From Rhodovulum visakhapatnamense (GTDB lineage: Bacteria > Pseudomonadota > Alphaproteobacteria > Rhodobacterales > Rhodobacteraceae): 64,000 nt of DNA. Made by a program: the position numbers and the translations under genes. The stretch spans positions 1 through 64,000 of the forward strand of contig NZ_SOEB01000013.1 in assembly GCF_004365965.1 (NCBI RefSeq). Reading direction: 5' to 3'. Below the pieces are notes generated by a model. It saw only the letters and a list, made by a program, of their open reading frames with translations. It was not told the origin of the DNA and made no database searches. This document shows, piece by piece, positions 49,788-56,956 of this stretch (within the stretch, counting starts at the first letter, position 1; each line of letters starts with the position of its first letter).

Positions 49788-51566
49788 TCAGTTCGCGGTC
49801 AGTGTTACCCCGAAGCCCTGCGCCTGTTCAATCTCCGGCCGGAGCCCCAGAAGCGGCGCGGCGCGGCGGATGATCTCGGCGCCGACCGGCACGGCGGTCC
49901 AGCCCGCGGTGCGGCGCGGCTGCGGGCCGGTGGTGTCCTGCGGCTCGTCGAGGGTGACGATCAGCACGTATTGCGGCGCCTCGGCCGGGAACATGCTGGC
50001 GAAGGTCGCGATCACCTTCTTCTCGTAATAGCCGCCGGTGGGCTTGGGCTTGTCGGCGGTGCCGGTCTTGCCGCCGACCCGGTAGCCTGGCACGTCGCCG
50101 AAGGTCGCGGTGCCATGCACCACCACCTCGCGCAGCATCGAGCGGATCTGGCGCGAGGTCTCTTCCGACACGACCCGGTCGCCCAGCGTCCCGCCCCCCG
50201 CCAGCAGCGTCGGCCGCACCCGCTGGCCGCCATTGGCCAGCGTCGCATAGCCCGCCGCCAGATGCAGCGGGCTGGCCGACAGACCGTGCCCGTAGGAAAT
50301 CGTCATGGTCGAGATCTCGCTCCATTTCGCCGGGAAAAGCGGCTTGGCGCCCGCCGCCTCGACCAGTTCGACCGGCGTCGGCTCCAGAAGGCCGAGCTTG
50401 CCAAGGAATTCCTTCTGCCGGACCCCGCCGATCCGCTGGGCGATCCGCGCGGTGCCCACGTTCGAGCTTTTGACCAGCACCGTGGTCACCGACAGGCTGG
50501 ACCCGTAATTGTGCAGATCGCGGATGCGGTAACGTCCCCAGACCAGCGGCCCCTTGGTGTCGATCATGGTGTTGGGGTTGACGATGCCCTCGTCCAGCGC
50601 CTGCGACAGGGTGAAAGTCTTGAAGGTCGAGCCCAGCTCGTAAAGCCCCTGCACCGCCCGGTTGAAAAGCGGACTGTCCGAAGGATCGCCCGTCACCTGC
50701 TGGCGGGGCCGCTCGTTCGGGTCGAAATCGGGCAGCGAGACCATCGACAGGATCTCGCCCGTATGCACATCCATCAGCACGGCGGCCGCGCCCTTGGCAT
50801 CCATCAGCTTCATGCCGCCCGCCAGCACCCGCTCGACCGCGGCCTGCACCGTCAGATCCAGCGACAACCGAAGCGGCTGACCGCCATTGGCCGGGTCGCG
50901 CAGGTAGTCGTCGAAGTATTTCTCGACCCCGGCGACGCCGATCACCTCGGCCGACTGCACGCCCTCGCGCCCGAACCCGGCGCCCCCGAGGATATGCGCG
51001 GCCAGCGCCCCGTTGGGGTAAAGCCGCATCTCGCGCGGACCGAAGCTGAGCCCGGGATCGCCGATATCGTGCACCTGCTGCATCTGTTCGGGGCTGATCT
51101 TCTTCTTGATCCAGACGAACTTGCGGCTGCCGGTGAAGTCCTTGACCATCCGCGCCTCGTCGAGATCGGGGAAGATCCGGGCCAGTTCCCGCGCCACCGC
51201 CTTAGGGTCGATCATCAGCGGCGGCTGGGCGTAAAGCGAATGGGTGGCAAGGTTGGTTGCAAGAATGTTGCCGTTCCGGTCGACGATATCGGCCCGCTGC
51301 GCCACGATCGAGGCGCCCGGGGCGATGGCACGCGGCTCGGACGGGTCCGACCCCGCCAGAAGCCCCATCCGCACCCCGACGACGGCGAAAGCCGCGAAGA
51401 ACACCACGCCCAGCACCAGAAGCCGCCCCTCGGCCCGGACCCGGGCCTGATCGCGCATCGTCTCGTGGCGCAAGCGCTTGTTCTCGCGCTCGATGGCGTC
51501 GGGATTCTCGCCCCGGGCGCGGGCCTCGAGAATGCGGGCCAGCGGGCGCAGCGGCGTGCGGATCAT
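49788..51566 (-). CDS. ftsI: Peptidoglycan D,D-transpeptidase FtsI (PBP3)
   Basis: The septal transpeptidase, 592 aa, anchored by an N-terminal transmembrane helix (about 49-70). Active-site motifs are STFK (nucleophile S313, K316), SSN (367-369) and KTGT (500-503). Its start overlaps the ftsL stop by 4 bp. Confidence 0.96.
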   Translation of the reverse strand: MIRTPLRPLARILEARARGENPDAIERENKRLRHETMRDQARVRAEGRLLVLGVVFFAAFAVVGVRMGLLAGSDPSEPRAIAPGASIVAQRADIVDRNGNILATNLATHSLYAQPPLMIDPKAVARELARIFPDLDEARMVKDFTGSRKFVWIKKKISPEQMQQVHDIGDPGLSFGPREMRLYPNGALAAHILGGAGFGREGVQSAEVIGVAGVEKYFDDYLRDPANGGQPLRLSLDLTVQAAVERVLAGGMKLMDAKGAAAVLMDVHTGEILSMVSLPDFDPNERPRQQVTGDPSDSPLFNRAVQGLYELGSTFKTFTLSQALDEGIVNPNTMIDTKGPLVWGRYRIRDLHNYGSSLSVTTVLVKSSNVGTARIAQRIGGVRQKEFLGKLGLLEPTPVELVEAAGAKPLFPAKWSEISTMTISYGHGLSASPLHLAAGYATLANGGQRVRPTLLAGGGTLGDRVVSEETSRQIRSMLREVVVHGTATFGDVPGYRVGGKTGTADKPKPTGGYYEKKVIATFASMFPAEAPQYVLIVTLDEPQDTTGPQPRRTAGWTAVPVGAEIIRRAAPLLGLRPEIEQAQGFGVTLTAN

Positions 51567-52027
51567 TGCTCGGCCTCCTCGTCCTGGGCCTCAAGCGCCT
51601 CCTCAAGCGCCTCGGGCACGGCCGAAGCAGAGGCCGCCTCCTCGACCGGCACGGTCGGGCTGGCGCTCTGGGCCGGCTGGTCGGCCTCGGCCAGGATCGA
51701 CTTGAACAGCTCGTCGGGCAGGACGATGTCGGGCAACACCATTTCGGGGTAGGAGACCTGGTCGATCTGGCCGAACTGCTCGGGCGCGAGGGGCCCAAGC
51801 GCCAGCCGGTCATAGTTCAGCGCCGCCAGCTCGCGCAGCCGCTCGGGCCGGTTCAGATAGGCCCATTCGGCATTCTGCATCGCCAGCTGCTCGCGCAGCG
51901 ATCCGATCGCGCGGTTCAGCCGCTCGACATTGTCGAGCGCGGCCTGGGTGCGGTAATTCTCGCGATAGGCCCAGAAGGCCAGCGCCATCACCGCCAGGGC
52001 CGTCAGCACATAGACGAAGCTGCGCAT
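51563..52027 (-). CDS. ftsL: FtsL-like cell division protein
   Basis: The 154-aa bitopic protein has one N-terminal transmembrane helix (about 4-20), a coiled-coil-like stretch (about 27-60, LDNVERLNRAIGSLREQL) and a long acidic C-terminal tail. Position between rsmH and ftsI plus this architecture identifies it as FtsL; the sequence itself is poorly conserved. The acidic tail is longer than in the E. coli protein. Confidence 0.85.
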   Translation of the reverse strand: MRSFVYVLTALAVMALAFWAYRENYRTQAALDNVERLNRAIGSLREQLAMQNAEWAYLNRPERLRELAALNYDRLALGPLAPEQFGQIDQVSYPEMVLPDIVLPDELFKSILAEADQPAQSASPTVPVEEAASASAVPEALEEALEAQDEEAEQ

Positions 52028-53035
52028 CTAGTCCTCCATGATCTTCGGCAGCCCCAGCAGACCGCGGTCGACCGGCCCCGCCGGGGCGTCGGTGCGGACC
52101 CCGACCCTCAGCTTGGCGGATCGCGCGCGCGGGTTGGCGTCCAGCTCGGCCGGATCGGGGGCCACCGCGCGGCGGGTGAGCAGATCGAACCGCGCGGGCT
52201 CGGGCTTCGCCTCGGGCGCGTAGCGGCTGCCGCCCGCGGCCTGACCCGACCGGACCTGCAGGAAGCGCTTGACGATCCGGTCCTCCAGCGAATGGAAGGT
52301 GACGACCGCCAGCTTGCCGCCGGGGTTGAGCGCGCGCTCGGCCGCTTCGAGCCCGGCCACCAGCTCGCCCAGCTCGTCATTCACCGCGATGCGGATCGCC
52401 TGGAAACTGCGGGTCGCAGGGTGGCTCTGGCCCGGGCGCTGCGGCGGCAGGCAGCGGGCCACGACCTCGGCCAGTTGCGCCGTGGTCACGATGGGTGCGA
52501 CCGTGCGGGCCTTGACGATGGCGCGCGCGATCCGGCGCGAGGCGCGTTCCTCGCCGTAATGAAACAGAATATCGGCCAGCGCGGCCTCGGAGGCGGTGGC
52601 GACCAGATCGGCGGCCGACATCCCCTCGGCCCCCATCCGCATGTCGAGCGGTCCGTCCTTGGCAAAGGAGAACCCGCGTTCGGCCTGATCGAGCTGCATC
52701 GAGGACACGCCCAGATCCAGCACCACCCCGTCAAGCGGCGCCTCGGCATGACGGTCAAGGTCCGAAAAGACGCCCTCGACCAGACGCAGCCGGTCTCCCC
52801 AGGCCCCGGCCCAGGGCGCGGCCAGATCGGCGACACTGGGGTCGCGGTCGACCCCGATCACCCGGTCCGCGCCCGCATCCAGCAGCCCGCGGCTGTAGCC
52901 GCCCGCGCCGAAGGTGCCGTCCAGCCAGAGCCCCGTGACCGGCGACACCGCCTCGAGCAGGGGGCGCAGCAGGACCGGGATATGCGGCGGATCGGCGGGA
53001 ACGGAGCGGTCCGCGGCGGCCATGGCCTCAGCCAT
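52028..53035 (-). CDS. rsmH: 16S rRNA (cytosine(1402)-N4)-methyltransferase (RsmH/MraW)
   Basis: RsmH methylates C1402 of 16S rRNA. The 335-aa product has [13 protein letters not shown], the SAM motif [21 protein letters not shown] with the D-x-G-x-S signature and the ending GVRT. ATG 53035 overlaps mraZ by 8 bp; ATG 53023 is an alternative with a GAGG site. It abuts ftsL with no gap. Confidence 0.97.
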   Translation of the reverse strand: MAEAMAAADRSVPADPPHIPVLLRPLLEAVSPVTGLWLDGTFGAGGYSRGLLDAGADRVIGVDRDPSVADLAAPWAGAWGDRLRLVEGVFSDLDRHAEAPLDGVVLDLGVSSMQLDQAERGFSFAKDGPLDMRMGAEGMSAADLVATASEAALADILFHYGEERASRRIARAIVKARTVAPIVTTAQLAEVVARCLPPQRPGQSHPATRSFQAIRIAVNDELGELVAGLEAAERALNPGGKLAVVTFHSLEDRIVKRFLQVRSGQAAGGSRYAPEAKPEPARFDLLTRRAVAPDPAELDANPRARSAKLRVGVRTDAPAGPVDRGLLGLPKIMED

Positions 53036-53552
53036 CCCCGGCCGGACCGGCCACCGCCCCGGCACCGTCGAGGAAGCTCAGCGGATCGACATCCTCGGGC
53101 AGGTCGTCCAGCCAGGCCTCGGTCTTGGCCAGTTCCTCGGACTCGTAGGTCTCGGGCTTCCAGATCTGGAAGGTGTCGCCCGAGGCGATGAAGAAGGCCT
53201 CGCCTTCCAGCCCGATCTTGTCGCGCAGCTTCTGCGGCAGGGTCAGACGGCCGTCATTGTCGACCTCGGTCGGGTGCGACTGGCCATGGAACATCCGTTC
53301 CAGCATCCGCCGCTGCATCGACCCGCGCGGCAGCGCCGCGATCTTGTCATCGACCTCGTCGATGGCCTCGATGGTGTAGCATTCCAGATATTTGCGGCGG
53401 TGATCGCCATAGACGATGACCAGTTGCGGGCGGAGCCCCTCGGTCCAGTCCGGGTCGCAGGCCTCGAGCACACGGCGAAAGAGGGCCGGGATCGACACCC
53501 TGCCCTTCGCATCCACCTTGTGCTGGCTTTCGCCTCTGAACCTGCGCGCCAC
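53028..53552 (-). CDS. mraZ: Transcriptional regulator MraZ
   Basis: MraZ is the conserved first gene of dcw clusters and represses its own promoter in E. coli. The 174-aa product has two AbrB-like DNA-binding modules ([16 protein letters not shown] and [16 protein letters not shown]). The start is probably GTG 53552, with GGGAG 10 nt upstream, as no ATG fits. The C-terminal tail is longer than in E. coli MraZ. Confidence 0.95.
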   Translation of the reverse strand: MARRFRGESQHKVDAKGRVSIPALFRRVLEACDPDWTEGLRPQLVIVYGDHRRKYLECYTIEAIDEVDDKIAALPRGSMQRRMLERMFHGQSHPTEVDNDGRLTLPQKLRDKIGLEGEAFFIASGDTFQIWKPETYESEELAKTEAWLDDLPEDVDPLSFLDGAGAVAGPAGDG

Positions 53553-53605
53553 CTGTCCGACGCTCCCTTGCCTCGCCGTCCGCGACCGCCGCGCGGCCGT
53601 TTCAA

Positions 53606-53817
53606 CGAAAACGGCGGATTGGGCTGCTGCCACCGCCCAATCCGCCGCCCTCGTCCCGTTCCGGGGTGCCCGGCTGCGCGTGCCACCTGGGGGATGTCTG
53701 CTCGCCCGCGCGCCGGATCTCGTATGGAGGCAATGGCGGGTGCCTGTATGAAACTGCTTTCTTGTCGTTGGGAGGCTGTATCCGCCCCTTGATCCGTCCG
53801 ACCGCCATCGCCTTTGT
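53606..53817 (-). ncRNA. upsM: UpsM-like sRNA from the mraZ leader
   Basis: In Rhodobacter sphaeroides the dcw operon has an unusually long 5' leader from which a 206-nt sRNA, UpsM, is released by premature termination. Here a promoter (53824-53852) and an intrinsic terminator (53608-53647) upstream of mraZ define a transcript of about 210 nt in the same place and of nearly the same length. Identity rests on position, size and terminator; I could not compare the sequences. Confidence 0.7.
53608..53647 (-). terminator. Terminator/attenuator in the mraZ leader
   Basis: Perfect 13-bp arms CGGCGGATTGGGC / GCCCAATCCGCCG with a 10-nt loop, followed on the - strand by TTTT. It lies about 55 bp upstream of the mraZ start, so dcw transcription must read through it. 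Confidence 0.85.
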
Positions 53818-53823
53818 GTGATC

Positions 53824-53852
53824 GTTATGCCATGGGATTTCATGGAGATCAA
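53824..53852 (-). promoter_or_regulatory. Promoter of the dcw leader/UpsM
   Basis: On the - strand, TTGATC and CATAAC are separated by 17 bp, a good housekeeping-type match. Predicted start is near 53817. Confidence 0.6.
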
Positions 53853-54219
53853 CTGACTTTGGCGGGAATATGGTGGACCCGGCCCCCTCCAAAGGCGGAA
53901 ATACGCCTTGCCCGAAAAGCGCTCGGAGCAGCCGGAACACCGCCAATTGCGAGTGCCGGGCCTCAATCCGCTAGATGTCGTGGTTAACGGCCATTCTGCG
54001 ACGTTTGCGCGAAGTTTGAAAAATTTCTTCGCGCCATGGTTGCGAAAAATGCGCCCCACCCGGCTGACCGGGCCATTCCCGGCCCCACCCCGCGAAACTT
54101 CCCGGAAAATCGCACCGAATCACGCGGGCGAGAGGCTGGTTCCGTGCGGGGCCATGAATTCCCGTAAGACCCGGCCCGATCCCGGCCAGGAGGCGTCCGG
54201 TCCCGCGCGGGCCGCGATA

Positions 54220-55302
54220 TCAGGCCATGCCGCCGCCGATCAGACGGGCGGCGATCCGCGCATAGGCGTCGGCCATCGGGCCGTCGTCCAGCGCGACCGG
54301 ATGCCCGGCATCGCCCGCCTGCCGCACCTCCAGCGCCAGCGGCAGCGCGCCAAGGAAGGGCAGGCCCAGCTTGCGGGCCTCGGCCTCGACGCCGCCATGG
54401 CCGAAGATATGCGCCTCATGCCCGCAATTGGGGCAGATATAGGTGGACATGTTCTCGATCAGCCCCAGAACCGGCGTGCCGAGCTTGGCAAACATGTCCA
54501 GCGCCTTGCGCGCGTCCAGAAGCGCCACGTCCTGCGGGGTCGAGACCACCAGCGCGCCGGTCAGACGGGTCCGCTGGCACAGTGTCAGCTGGATGTCGCC
54601 CGTGCCCGGCGGCAGGTCGACCACCAGCACGTCGAGCCGCCCCCAGTCGACCTGGCCCAACAATTGCTGAAGCGCGCCCATCAGCATCGGGCCGCGCCAG
54701 ACGACCGCTTCGTCCTCTTTCAGCAGCAGCCCGATCGACATCATCGCCACACCATGTGCCCGGACCGGCTCGATGATCTTGCCGTCGGGCGAGGCCGGCC
54801 GGCGGGTCGTGCCCATCATCCGCGGCAGCGAGGGGCCGTAAATGTCGGCATCCAGCAGACCGACGCGCCGCCCCTGCCGCGCCAGCGCGACCGCCAGGTT
54901 GCTGGCCACCGTCGACTTGCCGACCCCGCCCTTGCCCGAGGCTACCGCCAGGATGCGGTCGACGCCCGAGGGGTTGCGCGGGCCGTCATCGGGCGTCGGG
55001 TGGCGGCCGATCCGCGGCCCGGGCGCAGGGGCCGCAGGCGCACCGCCCTGCCCCCTGTCATGGGCGGTCAGCACGACCGAGGCCCGGCCAACGCCGGGAA
55101 TGGCCTCGATCGCGGCCTGGGCGGCGGCCCGCACGGGCTCCATCCCGCGCGCCATCTCGGCCGAGTCGGCCTCGATGACGAAGCGCACCGTATCACCTTC
55201 GACCGACAGCGCGCGGATCAGGTCGCGCGAGACCAGATCGCCCCCGCCGGGCAAAGCGATTCGGGACAATTCGGCAAGGATGGCATCATTGGAAAGAGGC
55301 AT
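54220..55302 (-). CDS. mrp: Mrp/ApbC-family iron-sulfur carrier ATPase
   Basis: Mrp-type P-loop proteins deliver Fe-S clusters to target enzymes. The 360-aa product has an N-terminal DUF59-like domain (1-80), a deviant Walker A SGKGGVGKST, DADIYGPS, VDLPPGTGD and the cluster-binding CPNC in the STYICPNCGHE segment. ATG 55302 starts MPLSNDAIL. Confidence 0.95.
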   Translation of the reverse strand: MPLSNDAILAELSRIALPGGGDLVSRDLIRALSVEGDTVRFVIEADSAEMARGMEPVRAAAQAAIEAIPGVGRASVVLTAHDRGQGGAPAAPAPGPRIGRHPTPDDGPRNPSGVDRILAVASGKGGVGKSTVASNLAVALARQGRRVGLLDADIYGPSLPRMMGTTRRPASPDGKIIEPVRAHGVAMMSIGLLLKEDEAVVWRGPMLMGALQQLLGQVDWGRLDVLVVDLPPGTGDIQLTLCQRTRLTGALVVSTPQDVALLDARKALDMFAKLGTPVLGLIENMSTYICPNCGHEAHIFGHGGVEAEARKLGLPFLGALPLALEVRQAGDAGHPVALDDGPMADAYARIAARLIGGGMA

Positions 55303-55553
55303 CTGAGACTCCGTTTCACGCGAGGCTTCCCATTTACTTGGCCGGATACCCCAAAAGGGCAAGAGTCGTTTCACCGTTGCCCGATCCTGCACCAGCGGCC
55401 CCGAACTCGCCCAAAACAACGTCAGAACGACTTATGCATTTTCCGCATGGCAGCAATTCAGCCGCCAGCCATTGTGCAGGTGCAGCAAAAGCGTATTTAT
55501 AGGACCAACGGCGCGGTTGGGACTGCCCGGCACAGCCGAAGGTTCCCCGCCCA
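55303..55553. other. Spacer upstream of the CcsR-like array
   Basis: No gene is visible. In R. sphaeroides the array is preceded by the small DUF1127 gene ccaF1; no such frame exists here on the + strand. It contains the mrp upstream region on the - strand and the array promoter on the + strand. Confidence 0.5.
55472..55501 (+). promoter_or_regulatory. Putative promoter of the CcsR-like sRNA array
   Basis: TTGTGC (55472-55477) and TATTTA (55494-55499, 16-bp spacer) or TTTATA (55496-55501, 18-bp spacer). A start near 55508 would place the first hairpin about 45 nt into the transcript. In R. sphaeroides the array is transcribed by alternative sigma factors (RpoH type); this cannot be judged here. 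Confidence 0.45.
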
Positions 55554-55594
55554 GAGATAGGAAACCCCTCCTCCTCCCTGGGTTTCCTCATCTC
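55554..55594 (+). ncRNA. CcsR/cuckoo-like sRNA 1
   Basis: The stem AGGAAACCC/GGGTTTCCT, extended by GAGAT/ATCTC, holds the anti-Shine-Dalgarno-type loop motif CCTCCTCCC at 55570-55578. It is the first of four tandem hairpins with the same loop, matching the CCUCCUCCC stress-induced RNAs (CcsR) of Rhodobacter. Confidence 0.85.
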
Positions 55595-55635
55595 GCGGCG
55601 ACACCTACCTCCTCCCAGGTGTCGCCGCACTTTTC
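55595..55635 (+). ncRNA. CcsR/cuckoo-like sRNA 2
   Basis: Perfect 12-bp arms GCGGCGACACCT / AGGTGTCGCCGC enclose a 10-nt loop with CCTCCTCCC (55608-55616), followed by ACTTTTC. Confidence 0.88.
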
Positions 55636-55661
55636 ATTCGGGGCCCCGGCTCCATCGGAAT

Positions 55662-55703
55662 ACGGCAGTTTGTCTCCTCCTCCCTGACACTGCCGTTGTG
55701 CGG
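55662..55703 (+). ncRNA. CcsR/cuckoo-like sRNA 3
   Basis: Arms ACGGCAGT / ACTGCCGT (plus an inner GTC/GAC) enclose a loop with CCTCCTCCC at 55676-55684. Confidence 0.85.
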
Positions 55704-55745
55704 AACGGCGGCGCCCCTCCTCCCTGGCGTCGCCGTTTCTCTTTT
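55704..55745 (+). ncRNA. CcsR/cuckoo-like sRNA 4 with terminator
   Basis: A 12-bp stem AACGGCGGCGCC / GGCGTCGCCGTT (one G-U) encloses CCTCCTCCC at 55716-55724 and is followed by TTCTCTTTT, which would end the array transcript. Confidence 0.88.
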
Positions 55746-56833
55746 CAGCAGTCCTGTGATCGGAAGCCGGTCAGCGGCCGCGTCAGGCGGCGGCGCCGAC
55801 CCCCGGGCCGTGCTCGAACAGGGCGCGCCTCGCAACTGCGCAGCACCGGGCGGACCGGCGGCGGTTGCACGGCCTCGCCCGCGTCGAGGTCGAGATCGGG
55901 GAAAAGCCCCGGAATCTCGCGCGCGAGCGGGTCCGGCGGCACCGGCCGGGCTGAGCGGTGGCGGAAGAGATCGCCGAGGAAAAGACTGCCGCAGGCCACG
56001 TCCCCGGCGCGCACCAGTTCATGCCGTGCAAACAGCAGATGGACAGTGCGGATCGTAGCCGGAGCCTCGCGCAGCGCGGCGCCGCCGACGCCCAGCACCG
56101 CCAGCACCCACGCGGGCACCAGCACCTCGCGCACCCCGACCAGGGACTGCGCCCGGGGCGCGCGATAAAGCCCCGCGCCTGCCGGGCCGACCATAGCCGA
56201 CGCGTATTGCCGAAGGCGCCGGGCGGGATCTCGACCGGGGTCGAGCGGCCGCTGCCCGGCATCGCACGCTGCCCGACCCAGACCAGCATCTGCGGCCCAT
56301 GATCCACCGTCTGGGCGGTCATGCCCGGCACCAGGCTCGCGGCCCGCACCGGCACGCGCGGGGTCGCGATCGCCGTCTCGCCGGGGAAACAAAGCCCGGA
56401 CAGCCCCGGATCGCCGCCCGGCCGGGCGTCATGGACGAAAAACGCAGGCGCATGCCCGCCCCGAGCATGGGTGCGGTACCAGGCAGCCAGGTCGACGCCG
56501 GGGGTCCAGACCACCTGAACCGGCGCACCGGTGCGGTCGATGCCCTCGAAGACCACCGCATGCCCGGCCCCGTCGGCCGCCTCATCCGACCGGATCACCG
56601 CCGCATCGCACAGCTCCTGTCCCCCCCTGGCCCCGCCAGACGAGATCCTGGCGGTCGCCCGGCTCGAACGGCCCGGGATCGGGGTCGCCCGGCCGCGCGG
56701 TCACGACCAGGCCACAGGCCGCGCCCGGCGGGCCGTCGAAAATCGACGTGTCCGCGCCACCGGCATTGCTGCCGACATTGGCGCCGCTGGAGATCGCGAA
56801 TTCTGTGTCCCGGACCGGAAAGCTGATACGCAT
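55745..56833 (-). pseudogene. Hint (hedgehog/intein) domain protein gene with two frameshifts
   Basis: Hint-domain proteins are common and mostly uncharacterised in Rhodobacterales. Three consecutive frames together give one protein: MRISFPVRDTEFAISSG to about base 56625, then the frame with CFPGETAIATPRVPVRA and DHGPQMLVWVGQR to about 56180, then the frame with APRAQSLVGVREVLVPA and HLLFARHELVRAGDVACGS. The first shift falls in a run of seven C residues (56621-56627); removing one base restores the frame. The second lies near 56170-56182. Either the gene is decayed or there are two homopolymer-type sequence errors. Confidence 0.75.
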
Positions 56834-56956
56834 CGCGCCCCTCCTCCGGCCGACTGTTGCCCGGCGCCTTCGAAAGAAGGGTTAACGCTGCTCGCCATTC
56901 GGGCGCGGTGCGCGGGATCGCTGCCGCGCCCCGGCCCGATACCTGTAAGGATGGGC

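Larger units (their letters stand above)
53553..54219. other. Long dcw leader and mraZ-mrp intergenic region
   Basis: These 667 bp hold no gene. The proximal 265 bp carry the UpsM-like sRNA and its terminator (53606-53817); its promoter is at 53824-53852. From 53853 to 54219 I see only the downstream flank of mrp and no clear structure. Confidence 0.6.

Noticed and set aside
55554-55745. Regularly repeated CCTCCTCCC units that might suggest a CRISPR-like array
   Set aside because: Only the 9-nt loop is shared; stems differ and are self-complementary, spacing is irregular, and the pattern fits the CcsR/cuckoo sRNA family.
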